Source: Alteromonas marina
Lineage (GTDB): Bacteria; Pseudomonadota; Gammaproteobacteria; Enterobacterales; Alteromonadaceae
DNA: 64,000 bases
Direction of reading: 5' to 3'
Assembly: GCF_000808575.1 (NCBI RefSeq)
Contig: NZ_JWLW01000023.1
Location: forward strand, 62,001 to 126,000
The position numbers and the translations under genes were made by a program. The notes below the pieces were generated by a model. That model was not told where the DNA came from. It searched no databases and was given only the letters and a program-made list of their open reading frames with translations. Of this stretch, positions 16,640 through 28,500 are shown in pieces (the first letter of the stretch is position 1; the number at the start of each line of letters is the position of its first letter).

Positions 16640-18490
16640 ATGCCCAAGTTACGTTCTGCAACTACCACGCAAGGTAGAAATATGGCCGGCGCTCGTGCGC
16701 TATGGCGTGCAACAGGAATGAAAGATTCTGATTTCGGCAAGCCTATTATAGCTATTGCTAACTCATTTACGCAGTTTGTACCTGGGCACGTTCACCTTAA
16801 AGACCTTGGACAGCTAGTAGCGCGCAGCGTTGAAGAAGCGGGTGGTGTGGCGAAAGAATTCAACACTATCGCAGTGGATGACGGTATCGCCATGGGTCAT
16901 AGCGGCATGCTGTACAGCCTTCCATCTCGAGAAATTATTGCTGATGCAGTGGAATACATGGTGAACGCACATTGCGCCGATGCCATCGTTTGTATTTCTA
17001 ACTGCGACAAAATTACCCCGGGAATGCTAATGGCGTCTATGCGCTTGAACGTGCCCGTTATTTTCGTATCTGGCGGTCCAATGGAGGCGGGTAAAACCAA
17101 GCTTTCAGACCAGCTTATTAAACTAGACTTGGTTGACGCCATGGTCGCGGCAGCAGACGACAAGGTTAGCGATGCTGATACTGATGAAATTGAGCGCTCT
17201 GCCTGCCCTACCTGCGGCTCATGTTCAGGGATGTTCACTGCGAACTCCATGAACTGTCTAACCGAAGCGTTAGGTTTATCCTTGCCGGGCAACGGCTCTA
17301 TGCTGGCTACCCACGCCGACCGTGAAGGCTTGTTTAAGCAGGCCGGAAAGCAGATTGTTGAGCTTTGTAAGCGTTACTACGGCGATGATGATGAAAGCGT
17401 ATTGCCACGCAATATCGCCAACTTTAAAGCTTTCGAAAACGCCATGAGCCTAGACATTGCTATGGGCGGCTCAACCAATACCATTCTGCATTTGCTAGCA
17501 GCAGCAATGGAAGGTGAAGTGCCTTTCACTATGGATGATATCGACCGCTTGTCTCGCAAAGTGCCTCACCTTTGTAAAGTGGCGCCTTCTACGCCGAAAT
17601 ACCACATGGAAGACGTACACCGAGCGGGTGGCGTTTTGGGTATTTTGAACGAGCTAAATAAGGCTGGCTTGCTGAACACCGATGTTAATCATGTTTTAGG
17701 AAAACCGCTTACCGACGTTATCAGCGAGTGGGACATCACTAACCCTGAAAACGAAGACGCTATTACCTTTTATCGCGCGGGTCCTGCGGGTATTCGCACG
17801 ACAAAAGCATTTAGCCAAGATTGTCGCTGGGACGAAGCTGATGACGACCGCGAAAACGGCTGCATTCGCTCTATCGAGCATGCGTTCAGTCAAGAAGGTG
17901 GCCTAGCCGTGCTTTATGGCAACTTAGCAGAAGATGGCTGTATTGTAAAAACCGCTGGCGTAGATGAGTCTATTCTTAAATTCAACGGAACTGCGAGAAT
18001 CTACGAAAGCCAAGACGACGCGGTAGCAGGTATCTTGGGCGATGAAGTAAAAGCCGGCGACGTGGTATTTATTCGCTACGAAGGTCCTCGCGGCGGGCCG
18101 GGTATGCAAGAAATGTTGTATCCAACGTCGTACTTGAAATCTAAAGGATTGGGTAAACACTGCGCCTTAGTAACAGACGGGCGTTTTAGCGGCGGCACTA
18201 GTGGCTTGTCTATTGGACACTGCTCCCCCGAAGCTGCCAGTGGCGGAGGCATTGGCCTAGTGGAAGATGGGGATAAAATTGAAATAGATATCCCTAACCG
18301 AAGCATCAACATTGCTATTAGCGATGAAGAACTAGCAGAGCGTCGCGCGAAAATGGAAGCCAGTGATAAGCCTTGGAAGCCGAAAGATCGCGTTCGTGAA
18401 GTCTCCACATCACTTAAAACCTTTGCGGCGTTAGCAACCAGTGCCGACAAAGGTGCAGTGCGTGATGTGACTAAGCTGGAAAATCTATAA
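16640..18490 (+). CDS. ilvD: Dihydroxy-acid dehydratase IlvD
   Basis: A 616-residue enzyme, the same length as E. coli IlvD. It dehydrates the dihydroxy-acids made by IlvC to the 2-keto acids of valine and isoleucine, using a [2Fe-2S] cluster and Mg2+. Visible active-site residues: Asp81, Cys122 in [10 protein letters not shown], the carbamylated Lys124, and Cys195 in CGSCSGMF. A strong ribosome site (GGGAAGG) precedes the ATG. The stop TAA shares its last base with the ilvA ATG, so ilvD-ilvA form a coupled operon. ilvG, ilvM and ilvE, which precede ilvD in E. coli, are not in this window. Confidence 0.98.
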   Translation: MPKLRSATTTQGRNMAGARALWRATGMKDSDFGKPIIAIANSFTQFVPGHVHLKDLGQLVARSVEEAGGVAKEFNTIAVDDGIAMGHSGMLYSLPSREIIADAVEYMVNAHCADAIVCISNCDKITPGMLMASMRLNVPVIFVSGGPMEAGKTKLSDQLIKLDLVDAMVAAADDKVSDADTDEIERSACPTCGSCSGMFTANSMNCLTEALGLSLPGNGSMLATHADREGLFKQAGKQIVELCKRYYGDDDESVLPRNIANFKAFENAMSLDIAMGGSTNTILHLLAAAMEGEVPFTMDDIDRLSRKVPHLCKVAPSTPKYHMEDVHRAGGVLGILNELNKAGLLNTDVNHVLGKPLTDVISEWDITNPENEDAITFYRAGPAGIRTTKAFSQDCRWDEADDDRENGCIRSIEHAFSQEGGLAVLYGNLAEDGCIVKTAGVDESILKFNGTARIYESQDDAVAGILGDEVKAGDVVFIRYEGPRGGPGMQEMLYPTSYLKSKGLGKHCALVTDGRFSGGTSGLSIGHCSPEAASGGGIGLVEDGDKIEIDIPNRSINIAISDEELAERRAKMEASDKPWKPKDRVREVSTSLKTFAALATSADKGAVRDVTKLENL

Positions 18491-20037
18491 TGGCAGCCGA
18501 ACACGTTAGCGATCATGAATACTTAAAGAAAATCCTACTTGCCCCTGTTTACGATGTAGCAGTGGCAAGTGAACTTTCCTATATGTCTTTGCTTTCAGCC
18601 GAGCTTGGCAATGAAATTTTTCTGAAACGGGAAGATCAGCAGCCGGTAAAAAGCTTTAAGCTGCGCGGTGCCTATAACCGTATTTGTTCACTAAGCGACG
18701 AGCAATTGCAAGCTGGCGTAATTGGCGCCTCGGCGGGTAATCATGCACAAGGCTTAGCGTACAGCGCAAAAATGAAGGGCATTCAGGCGACCATTGTCAT
18801 GCCTGAAACCACGCCTGATATCAAGGTAGATGCAGTACGCCGCTTCGGTGGTGATAACGTGAATGTGGTATTGCATGGCACCAGCTTTGACCAAGCGAGT
18901 AACCACGCTAAAGCATTGTGCGAAACCCATGGCTATACCTTTGTTCCGCCTTTTGACGATCCCGATGTCATCGCGGGGCAAGGCACAGTTGCGCGAGAAC
19001 TGCTAGAGCAAAACCCCAATCTTGATATTTTGTTTATAGCTGTTGGCGGCGGTGGTTTAGCCGCGGGTATTGCGGTGTACCTAAAGCAATTAAAGCCAAG
19101 TATAAAAATTGTAGCAGTAGAGTCAGAAGAGTCGGCCTGTTTTATTAAAGCAAAAGCGCAAGGCGCGCCAACAGAGCTTGAAAGCGTCGGCATTTTTGCC
19201 GATGGGGTAGCTGTTAAAGTAATGGGGCAAGAGACCTTCCGCCTGTGTAATCGTTTAGTCGACGAAACCATTACCGTTACCAATGATGAAATCTGCGGGG
19301 CTATAAAAGATATCTTCGATGACACCCGTGTTATTGCTGAGCCTGCGGGCGCATTGTCGGTGGCGGCAATTCGTAAATACGCAAAGCAACATGACCTAAA
19401 AGGTAAAAAGCTGGGCGGTATTCTGTGTGGTGCAAACATTAACTTTCACACCCTGCGCTACGTGTCTGAACGCTGTGAGTTAGGCGAGCAGAAAGAAGCC
19501 GTCTTTGCGGTTAAAATTCCCGAAACCAAAGGTGCGTTTAAACAGTTTTGCGAGTGCGTTGGGGCAAAAGCAATAACCGAATTTAATTATCGCTATGCTA
19601 GTGAGAGCGAAGCACATATTTTTGTTGGTGTTAAGCTCAAAGGCGGGCAGCAAGAGTTTGCTGCACTGCAAAGCGACCTTGAAAGCAAGGGGTATGACTG
19701 CGTTAACTTAACGGATAATGAGTTAGCCAAACTCCATGTTCGTCACATGGTTGGTGGTAGGCCGCCGACAATACTTAACGAGCAAGTATTTAGCTTTGAG
19801 TTTCCGGAGCGCCCGGGTGCGTTATTGAATTTCTTAAATACGTTGGGTGAACAGTGGAACATTACGCTATTTCACTATCGTAACCACGGCGCAGCAGAAG
19901 GTTTGGTACTGGCTGGCTTTGATATCGCCCCAGAAAGTCGAGATGACTTTAACCAGCATGTTGCCGAGTTAGGTTATAAGGTTGAAGAAGTAACGGATAA
20001 TCCTGCATATCGCTTTTTCCTGTCGCAACCAGCGTAA
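18490..20037 (+). CDS. ilvA: Threonine deaminase, biosynthetic, IlvA
   Basis: Converts threonine to 2-ketobutyrate, the committed step of isoleucine synthesis. 515 residues: a PLP-dependent catalytic domain with the Schiff-base Lys57 in KSFKLRGA and the phosphate loop GGGGLAAG near residue 190, then two ACT-like regulatory domains (about 335-510). The paired regulatory domains mark the biosynthetic, isoleucine-inhibited form rather than the short catabolic TdcB. It follows ilvD with a 1-bp overlap. A symmetric terminator follows 210 bp downstream. Confidence 0.97.
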   Translation: MAAEHVSDHEYLKKILLAPVYDVAVASELSYMSLLSAELGNEIFLKREDQQPVKSFKLRGAYNRICSLSDEQLQAGVIGASAGNHAQGLAYSAKMKGIQATIVMPETTPDIKVDAVRRFGGDNVNVVLHGTSFDQASNHAKALCETHGYTFVPPFDDPDVIAGQGTVARELLEQNPNLDILFIAVGGGGLAAGIAVYLKQLKPSIKIVAVESEESACFIKAKAQGAPTELESVGIFADGVAVKVMGQETFRLCNRLVDETITVTNDEICGAIKDIFDDTRVIAEPAGALSVAAIRKYAKQHDLKGKKLGGILCGANINFHTLRYVSERCELGEQKEAVFAVKIPETKGAFKQFCECVGAKAITEFNYRYASESEAHIFVGVKLKGGQQEFAALQSDLESKGYDCVNLTDNELAKLHVRHMVGGRPPTILNEQVFSFEFPERPGALLNFLNTLGEQWNITLFHYRNHGAAEGLVLAGFDIAPESRDDFNQHVAELGYKVEEVTDNPAYRFFLSQPA

Positions 20038-20250
20038 AGTCTTATTGGTATGCCGAAAAGGCTTTGATAACAATACATATACGAACAATGGCTCGTTTTT
20101 AACCGTTTTCGCTTTGTACTGCTTCACGTTAAGCGCAAGTTTACCGAGGAGCGATACAAAGCGGCACTATTTTGACCTTATTGGCTTCGCATTTGTAGAG
20201 CGTTGCGTATCTGCATCAAAAGAGGCCATTGACTAGGTAGGCGCACAATA

Positions 20251-20278
20251 AAAAACCCATGCTAATGCATGGGTTTTT
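20251..20278. terminator. Bidirectional terminator between ilvA and plsB
   Basis: Perfect 12-bp stem, AAAAACCCATGC (20251-20262) and GCATGGGTTTTT (20267-20278), loop TAAT. The T run on each strand lets it serve both ilvA (plus) and plsB (minus), which converge here. Confidence 0.9.
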
Positions 20279-20317
20279 GCTAAGACTAATGCAAAGCTGC
20301 TGCCTGCGACAATATCG

Positions 20318-22771
20318 CTAATTTGCAGAGTTGAGGGCAACATTTTCCAAATGCTGAATCATTTCAGGCCATATTAAGTCCATAACATCAGCGCGCAACG
20401 CCTCACACTCTTCCGAGTATTTTAGGCTACCATCTTTTTCAGAATCTAACCAATGGTTATCTTTTAGAGCACTGATAAAGCTAGACAGTACGTTCTTATC
20501 GTAGAATTCAGGTGAGCTAAGCCCGTAAAGCGCTGATAAACGCTCGGCGACTTGTTTACTTTCTCGTTCTAATGCACTGCGGCTAATTATTTTTTCTTTA
20601 TCTAAAATAGTTAATACCACGGCATAACGCTGTAATGTTTCCTGCATACAACGGCTTAATAGCCATGATGAATGGAATTGTTTGCAGTGTGCATCTGGCG
20701 GTAAAAGCTCGCCATCTTTTTGGCGTAATAGCCCGTTGTCGAGCATCGCTGTGATCAGTGCGTCAGTGTGCGCAAGCGCTTCATCTTGGGTAAGGTGCAA
20801 GAACAGCTCTTTTTGCAGCAACGGATAAAGTGCAGCAATAAGCTGAAAAATGCTGCTCTTCGTGGTGCCTTTCTTCGCAAATATAGAGGCCATAATAAGA
20901 CCAGGGATTGCGAATAAGTGCAAAATGTTGTTGCGGTAATAGGTCAGGTACACCGCGGACTTTGGCTGTGGACTGATCAAGCGCCCGTAATCATCTTCGT
21001 TGATATCAAAGCGACCTAACTTGAGCGTATCGCGCAGTAATTCTTCCGCCGACGAATCTGGAATGGTGGCATCATCGCTGAACGGCACGGCTTTAAATAA
21101 ATCCATGAAATCGCCCATGGCTTGTTTAAGCTCGGCTTCGCTCATGGTTTGTCTTTTAGAAGATAATAGACATAACGAGGCTAACGCCATACCGTTTAAT
21201 GCAGCTGCACGGTTAATGCGGGTCATTACGTTGTTAGCCAACTCATTAACGGCAGGGGTTAACCAAGCCGGCTTTTTCTCAGGTTCGGCGTCGCGGCAAT
21301 CTCGCCAGTTTGGTACATGGCTTTCAAGAAACTGGTTAAGCGCAATAGGCTCACCAAAGTTTACATAACCGTGCCCGTAATTTTTAAGTTTACGAATGGC
21401 AGAGAACACCTGAAGGTTAGATTCTTTCTTCTTCTTAGAGCCTTTAAGCTCGTTCAAATAGCTCTTCACTTCCATCACATTTTCATAGCCAATGTAGACA
21501 GGCACTATGCTTACAGGGCGGTTAACACCTTTAAGCATGGCTTGAATAGTCATGGCTAGCATACCGGTTTTAGGCGGTATTAAGCGACCTGTTCGGCTAC
21601 GACCACCTTCAGGATAGTATTTTACTGAATAGCCTTTGTTAAACAGCAGCTCTAAATACTCTCTAAATACCGCGGTGTAGAGCTTGTTGCCTGCAAAACT
21701 GCGACGTAGGAAGAATGCTCCGCCACGGCGGAATACCTTGCCCACAGGCCAGAAATTTAGATTAATACCTGCTGCAATATGCGGTGTTACCATACCTTCG
21801 TGATAAATCACGTAGGTTAATAGCAGGTAGTCCATGTGACTGCGGTGACACGGTACATAAATGATCTCATGACCATTGGCGGCGAGTTCACGAATGCGAT
21901 CAGCGTGACCTACACTAATCCCGTTATAAATCTTGTTCCAAATGCGTGTGAGCAGTCTGTCACCAAAACGGATAAGTCCTTCACGGTAATCTGCAGCAAT
22001 CTCAGTGATATAGCTCTGTGCAGTTTCCTTTGCTTTTTCATGCGTCACTTTTTTGCTTCGCGATTCTTCAGCAATGGCTCGACGCACTGCATCTGAACCT
22101 AACACACTGTTATTTAGTTCCTGACGCTCTAGCAAGGTGGGGCCGGTCATGCTTTGACGCTTACGCTGAAAGTGAGTACTCGCCACACGTACGAGTTTGT
22201 GAGCAATGCTTTGATCGCTGCCGTGTTGGTTAGACATGGCACGTGCAGAAACGGCTTTAGAATAGTTAATGAAGTTATCACGGCCTAAAAATAGCACGAT
22301 GAACAATTTGCGAAGCCAGCTTGGAGCTGCAGCTTCCGTAATTAAATCGCTTAAACCAGGGTTCCCGCGCCCCGGGGCACGACCCCACGTGACGTAGACA
22401 GGTACGACCTGTAAATCTAGATTTTCATGGTCTCGATGTAAATGAAAAAGGTCAGTGAAAACCTCTTCAATCCCAGTATCTTCGACTGACGAGCGAAAAA
22501 TAGGCTGGGTCTTACGTAAGAACAGCGTCGACGAATATTCTCGCCCTGCCAATGTGAGCGTATCTGTAGGACTAGGTAAACCTAGCGCTTTTGTCGACAT
22601 TCTCAGTGCAAGTTGGTCTGTCACTGAGTTGTTGGGAAGTAGATAAACAATAGGTTTGCTTTTATCTATTCCTAGTTCGGTTTCAACGTTAACTGGAATA
22701 CTGTGAGCTTTGACCAGCAACTTAACAGGATAATGAAACACCGACAGAAGGGCTTTTCGCATCCACGACAT
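20318..22771 (-). CDS. plsB: Glycerol-3-phosphate 1-O-acyltransferase PlsB
   Basis: An 817-residue inner-membrane-bound acyltransferase that adds the first acyl chain to glycerol-3-phosphate in phospholipid synthesis. The catalytic HX4D motif is HRSHMD at residues 309-314, and the glycerol-phosphate-binding block GGRSRTG lies near residue 390. Length and motif order match E. coli PlsB (807 residues). In E. coli plsB is followed by dgkA-lexA-dinF in the divergent direction; here lexA and dinF are present farther along but dgkA is absent from the window. Confidence 0.97.
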   Translation of the reverse strand: MSWMRKALLSVFHYPVKLLVKAHSIPVNVETELGIDKSKPIVYLLPNNSVTDQLALRMSTKALGLPSPTDTLTLAGREYSSTLFLRKTQPIFRSSVEDTGIEEVFTDLFHLHRDHENLDLQVVPVYVTWGRAPGRGNPGLSDLITEAAAPSWLRKLFIVLFLGRDNFINYSKAVSARAMSNQHGSDQSIAHKLVRVASTHFQRKRQSMTGPTLLERQELNNSVLGSDAVRRAIAEESRSKKVTHEKAKETAQSYITEIAADYREGLIRFGDRLLTRIWNKIYNGISVGHADRIRELAANGHEIIYVPCHRSHMDYLLLTYVIYHEGMVTPHIAAGINLNFWPVGKVFRRGGAFFLRRSFAGNKLYTAVFREYLELLFNKGYSVKYYPEGGRSRTGRLIPPKTGMLAMTIQAMLKGVNRPVSIVPVYIGYENVMEVKSYLNELKGSKKKKESNLQVFSAIRKLKNYGHGYVNFGEPIALNQFLESHVPNWRDCRDAEPEKKPAWLTPAVNELANNVMTRINRAAALNGMALASLCLLSSKRQTMSEAELKQAMGDFMDLFKAVPFSDDATIPDSSAEELLRDTLKLGRFDINEDDYGRLISPQPKSAVYLTYYRNNILHLFAIPGLIMASIFAKKGTTKSSIFQLIAALYPLLQKELFLHLTQDEALAHTDALITAMLDNGLLRQKDGELLPPDAHCKQFHSSWLLSRCMQETLQRYAVVLTILDKEKIISRSALERESKQVAERLSALYGLSSPEFYDKNVLSSFISALKDNHWLDSEKDGSLKYSEECEALRADVMDLIWPEMIQHLENVALNSAN

Positions 22772-23112
22772 GAATTATGTAATCCTATGAAATAAAAACG
22801 GGTGAAGTGTAACACAATCGCATCACAATCTCGCGACTCGCCAATCTTATCGCTTTTCTGGCGTTACAGACTCTTTGTTGCACAGAAAGTTCACAAGAGC
22901 TTGCGTCTTTCGTATTCGGGAAGATCTGGCAAGCTTCCTAACTTCATTCTGGGAATTTGTAAGGGAGCAGCCATTCTTGCATTCCCGCGCTTCGCTAGGA
23001 AACTAGCCAGCGCCTTCTGAATGGAAAATTATCTATACAGATTGGTATTTCATTGCGATAAGTTGAGACTGTTACTACTTTTATAAAGGGCAATGAATAT
23101 GAGCAAGATGTA
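22772..23112. other. Divergent region between plsB and the diguanylate cyclase
   Basis: 341 bp with no supported gene; an open frame at 22802-23020 lacks a ribosome site and any recognisable sequence. A compound hairpin lies at 22987-23013: outer GCGC arms and inner GCTAG/CTAGC arms with a GAAA loop. A short leader frame of six codons starts at ATG 23093 after AAAGGG and ends on the first base of the next gene's GTG. Confidence 0.4.
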
Positions 23113-25401
23113 GTGGATGATCAAAACCGCCTGAAGACAATTGATGAATTTATGCTTAACAACGAGGTGCCATTAGATCTCAACGATCTTATGGTGGTGT
23201 TAGCTGCGGCATACAAAGTGCCTATTGCGCTAATTGGCATCGTTGGTGAGTTTGAAGAGGTTTTCAAAGCGCGATATGGGACTTCACTTTCCAAGGTGAG
23301 TAGGGAACATGCATTTTGTAGTCATGTCGTGCAAGAGCGTCAACAAGTTGTTGTAAACAATGCCCAAGAAGACCCAAGATTTAAAGACAACCCTCTAGTG
23401 ACGGGTGAGCCGCACATCTGCTTTTATGCAGGCACACCCATTGAAATTAATGATGAGGTTATCGGTGCTGTCTGTCTTATTGATACCGTTCCAAGAGAAA
23501 TTGACAAGAAATATCTAGAAGTTCTAGATCGAATTGGCGCGCTTGTCAGTCAGCATATTTCTCTTTCAAAAGAACACGAAGCACTCAAGCGTGAGCATGG
23601 GTTAATAGAAAAGTCCCCTATTGTTCTGGCTACGTGGCGAAATACTACGTCGCTCAAACTGGTTCATATCTCAAAGAATAGCGAGCGCGTATTGGGCATA
23701 TCGTCCCAAGATTTACTGAGCGGCGCAGTCGAGCTTGGCGATGTTTTGACACAAGACGCTGAGGGCGACTTTACATTCGCCATGCAGGCCCATATGGAGG
23801 GCGTGGAAACGCATACCTGTCGTCTTCAAATTGCCACGCCCACACGTACCATTTGGGTAAGTATGATCTCTACGGCTAGTTTCCGTGAAGACGGTATGTT
23901 GTATTCCGTTCAGGCATTTCTATTTGATACCAGCGACCAAAAATATGTGGAAGACAAGCTCAACAAAACAAACCAGCGTATGCGACTATTATTGGAGGCC
24001 TCTGAGTTAGGTACGTGGGATTGGAATTTGACCGCTGATGTAAACCAAGTCAACAAACGCTGGTGCGATATTGTCGGTCTTGAATATGAATACTATGACA
24101 CCAGTTCGCGCTTTTTCAGACAGCTGATTCACCCTGCGGATTATGTGAAAGTAGAAAAGCAGTTACACGAACATATTGCTGGAAAGAGCAAGGTTTTCAA
24201 TACTACGTTTCGCATGAGGCATACTAACGGCTCTTGGGTTTGGGTCGAAAGCTATGGAAAAACTGTAGAATCTGACATTCTGGGTAAACCCACCCGGGTT
24301 GCCGGAATTCATCGTGACATCACCCAACGAATGGAAAGCGAGCTTCACGAGAGAAAGAAAACTCAGCTCCTGCAATTTATTAATAAGACCCGAGCTTCAT
24401 ACCTTCAAAACAACGATTTGACCTTGGCCTGTCAAACAGTATTGCCCGAACTCATTGATATTTCGGACAGTCAGTTTGCTTTCGTAGGGCAAATGAAAAA
24501 TGAAGGCGATGCATCGAGGCTGTTTATCCATGCCATTTCCGAAATCGTTTGGGACACCAGCAGCTTCACACAATATAACGAGTATAAAAAGCGCAATTTA
24601 TACTTCAACAGTTTTGATAACCTCTTCGGTACCACTATTGTAACGGGAGAAATTACGATAAGTAATGCTTCTGGGAGTCATCCGAAATCTAAAGGTGTGC
24701 CCCAAGGGCATCCGCGAATTAGCCGTTTTTTAGGTTTGCCTATCAAAGTCAAAGACAGAGTCGTGGGTATGATTGGTTTGGCCAATAAGTTTGAACCCTA
24801 CTCTATAGAAGATGCCAAATTTCTACAGCCTCTTTTAGATGCATTAGCCGGTCTATTCTATGCAGTAGAATTAGAAGATGCACGCGCTGTCGCTGAAGAA
24901 AAGCTGCGGCAATTAGCTATGACTGACTCATTAACGGGTTTGTATAACCGAAGAGCATTTATTAACGAGTGCATCGTGTTTTCAAAACAGCATCATAGTG
25001 CGTGTGTGGCAATTATAGATATCGACTATTTTAAACAGGTAAACGACACGTACGGTCATGACGCGGGTGACCAAGCGTTAATTACTGTTGCGCAAAAAAT
25101 AGCGAAACAAAATCGTTCACCCAACGTGGTTGCGCGACTTGGCGGAGAAGAATTCGCTGTTGTGATGCTGGGCAAAAATAGAAAAGAAATTAACACGCAG
25201 CTAGAGGCGCTGCGTATAGCCGTTGAAGAAAGTGTTGTTAACTATAAAACCGATCAAATAAACCTTACCATCAGCATAGGAGCTACTTTTGTCGATAGTA
25301 CCCACGGCGCAGACTTTAGCGCGCTGTTATCAACCGCTGACAGAGCCCTTTATAAAGCAAAAGAGCAAGGCCGAAATCGCGTTGTCTGGGGAGACGATTG
25401 A
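23113..25401 (+). CDS. Diguanylate cyclase with GAF and PAS sensor domains
   Basis: A 762-residue c-di-GMP synthase. Order: GAF (about 20-155), PAS (about 165-275), PAS with a C-terminal PAC segment (about 285-410), GAF (about 420-590), GGDEF (about 605-762). The active site is GGEEF at 677-681, an accepted active variant. The product-inhibition site, normally RxxD nine residues upstream, reads RSPN from residue 668, so feedback inhibition may be weak or lost. No membrane helix is seen, so it is likely cytoplasmic. The start is odd: the only upstream in-frame start is GTG 23113, and a better ribosome site serves a six-codon frame ending on that GTG. The sensed ligand is unknown. Confidence 0.93.
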   Translation: MDDQNRLKTIDEFMLNNEVPLDLNDLMVVLAAAYKVPIALIGIVGEFEEVFKARYGTSLSKVSREHAFCSHVVQERQQVVVNNAQEDPRFKDNPLVTGEPHICFYAGTPIEINDEVIGAVCLIDTVPREIDKKYLEVLDRIGALVSQHISLSKEHEALKREHGLIEKSPIVLATWRNTTSLKLVHISKNSERVLGISSQDLLSGAVELGDVLTQDAEGDFTFAMQAHMEGVETHTCRLQIATPTRTIWVSMISTASFREDGMLYSVQAFLFDTSDQKYVEDKLNKTNQRMRLLLEASELGTWDWNLTADVNQVNKRWCDIVGLEYEYYDTSSRFFRQLIHPADYVKVEKQLHEHIAGKSKVFNTTFRMRHTNGSWVWVESYGKTVESDILGKPTRVAGIHRDITQRMESELHERKKTQLLQFINKTRASYLQNNDLTLACQTVLPELIDISDSQFAFVGQMKNEGDASRLFIHAISEIVWDTSSFTQYNEYKKRNLYFNSFDNLFGTTIVTGEITISNASGSHPKSKGVPQGHPRISRFLGLPIKVKDRVVGMIGLANKFEPYSIEDAKFLQPLLDALAGLFYAVELEDARAVAEEKLRQLAMTDSLTGLYNRRAFINECIVFSKQHHSACVAIIDIDYFKQVNDTYGHDAGDQALITVAQKIAKQNRSPNVVARLGGEEFAVVMLGKNRKEINTQLEALRIAVEESVVNYKTDQINLTISIGATFVDSTHGADFSALLSTADRALYKAKEQGRNRVVWGDD

Positions 25402-25576
25402 CCGTCACTGCATGTCGATAACCGCTAGCGACTTGTGTATCAGGCAACAGAGATATTGCCAGGAAAACGAAGATAAGTTATAGAAACCGAACATTTTAAT
25501 GTTATAAACAAACTAGGCATGTGTCGTACTTTTGGCTGATGTTAGGCCACCATGCCTTACAAATCAGGGACGATGT

Positions 25577-28500
25577 ATGAACACTTCGCGCTTGGGTTTC
25601 TCTGGCCTTTTTTCTATTCTAGCTCTTACAGCCTGTGGTGGTGGAGGGGGCTCGGACTCTCCGACTAACCCGACACCTGCACCGCCCCCAGAGCCCACTT
25701 CATTAGAAATTTTATCGAACCCCTTAGACTACTCGATAGCACAGCTAGACACTGCAGCTAAGCGTTATGCTGATAATAGCTATACGGGTGAAACAAACGT
25801 TGCAATCGCTGACATCAGCGCTGTGCAAAATGTATATATTACGCTTTTTGGTGAAGATCTCGCTAGTTCACCTTATCTTGACATATTTGAAGTTTCTGAA
25901 CTTGTCGATGCTAACGGCAACATTGATGGCGTTATACAATGCTCAGATAGTGGCTCAATCAAGTACTCTGGAAAACTCGATTTAAGCACAGGCCTCGGAA
26001 CTATAATTGTCGATTATGACCAATGCCGACACTATTATTTGAGCGCGTATCACGATGGTCAATTTTCTGTGGCTATTACGAAATCAGATGACGACAATTT
26101 CGAGGCAACGTCCTATTTTACGAGTCTTTCGATAGGAAGAGGGAGTCAACGTGCAACGCTAAAAGGGTTAATGAAAGCTGAAATAAGTTACGACCCACGC
26201 ACGGGTTACTACAACGAAGAACTCATTCAGTACATGGCCGCGACCTTTAACGGTGAAGCCTATAAAATAAATGGAACTGCTTTCGATGGCTTTAATGGGT
26301 TGGGGTATTCCTCTGAGTTCGAGGGGACAATGCATATTGGCTCAAAAGGTAAGCTTGATTTCTCTTACTTCTCAGAGGAAGGAGGACTACCTTATGCTTC
26401 CCAAGGTTCTCTTGTAGTTAAAGGCAATAGAACCGCAGGCATTGATATTATGCAAGGTGCGGTTCGCTATGGTGAAGATACGAACGGGGATGACACCTAT
26501 GATGTTGGCGTGTTTTTCAGCAGTATCGAGACATTTGCAAGCAGCAATACCGCGAACATCGTTCTATCCGATATAGAAACTATTTCAGCGCCTCCCGTTG
26601 CTGGTGAACCCTATTATTATGCTTATGACCCTGTTTACACGTCTGACGATATAACCGTTGATGAGGGGTATTATTACGACTCTGATACGCCTGAATCTGA
26701 CCTGTCAGTATCTTACCGCTGGTACATTAATAACGTTGTTATAGAGGGTGTTAGCGGCAGCACACTGCCTGCTTATAACGCGGTATTCGGCGATGAACTG
26801 AAAGTAACTATGGTAGTGTCCGACGGTGTTAATATCGTTGAATCACAACCCGTTTTTATCACTATCAGTGACTCTCCAATGACACTTGTCGTCTCCAATA
26901 TGCCTGAATCGGTAACTGCTGGTGGTTACGTCGAGTTCACGGTAAGCATGACTGACCCCGATCAAATTAATAGTGATGTTGCAGGCCAGCTTGTCGCTGC
27001 ACCTACAGGAGTTACCTTAAACGACAACGGCTTACTAACGTGGCAGGTGCCCGACAGTCAACTGTTCAATGCGCAAACATATATCTTTAGCTTTGCGAGT
27101 CTGGATGGCGATGAGAGCCTGCAAACCGTAGAAATAACTGCTTATGCAGATAAAGCGCCGGCGTTTGCTCGCACAACTTCAATAACACCAATTTATAATA
27201 GAGGTTTTGCGATTGCCTCAACCAAGGGTGGGAATGAACTCATATCCGTCAATCATCGAAATGTGGGCGCCTTCTCGTTAAACGGGAATAAACTAGAAAA
27301 TACCTATGTGTACCCTTACAAGTTACCTACCAGAGGAGAAATTAAAGGCGTTTATACACAAGATGCTGACGGTGATAGCAATGATGAAATCTATATCCTT
27401 ACTGAACAAGGCTTGTCAGTTATAAAAGATCGTAACGACAACGCGGAAACTGTATTTGTAGCAGAGGATAAAATTACGTCAGGATGGTTTTACGATATTG
27501 ATAGCGACGGTATTGAAGAAATTGCATACCTTCACGGCGATCATTATTACGATGCGACTTCTATCTCCATTCATAATGTAACAACTGGTGAGAAGTTACA
27601 GCAGTTCGATGTCGATGGTGTATCAACCCTTTCTTTTGGTAATGTGGACGACGACGCGTCTATCGAGTTGGTGACTAACAATGGTTACGTCTTCGATATT
27701 AATAGCGGCGCTAATCAATGGCTTTTTGGCAATGGGTTTAGCGACGCTTACGTCGCAGTCGGTGATATGAACAACGACGGTGTCGATGAAATCATTGGTG
27801 CCGACCGTTGGGAGAATATTTCAGTCTATTCAGCGGTATCGAAAAGTAATTTGGCGACAGCTGAGCATAACGATATCTGCGATTTGAGCTATAGCAAAGA
27901 TGACCATACAAATAAGGGAATGTTTGTAATTTCTGAGTGCCAGTGGGGAGAGGTGAAAGCTTTCACGCTTGAAGGTGGTCAAATTTCGGAACAATGGAGC
28001 GTTATTCATAATACGTATAGCGGTATGTCGCTTTTAATCGGCGACCTGAATAACGATAGCCGAAACGAAATAATCTGGACCGGCGACAGCGAAATTCAGG
28101 TTGCACAGCAAGATGCTGAGGGCGACTACGTCTTATCAGATATACAAACTGAAGCACACTCTTCTAATTACTTTGCTGCCGGCTGGGCCACTTTTGGTGA
28201 TAATGATGAAAGAGCAGTCTTTGTTAGTGAGACAACTAACTACTACACATCAATTCAGGTGCTGTCAGTTAACACGAAGAATGAGCTTACCATCAGCGAC
28301 GAACTTGGCGACGATGTTTTTGACTATAGCAGACCCGTTGTTACTGACTATAACAATGATGGCGTGGGTGAATTATTCACAGGAGCTTTGAATAGCAATA
28401 CATCATTCAACGTAGTTAAGTTGTCAGATAACTCAATTCAGTGGTCGCTGAGCCAAAATCAAAACAGCCAAATCTCACTCATCGAAGCAGTAGACGTTAA

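Noticed and set aside
22802-23020. 72-codon frame between plsB and the diguanylate cyclase
   Set aside because: No ribosome site, no recognisable protein features, and it runs through a compound hairpin.
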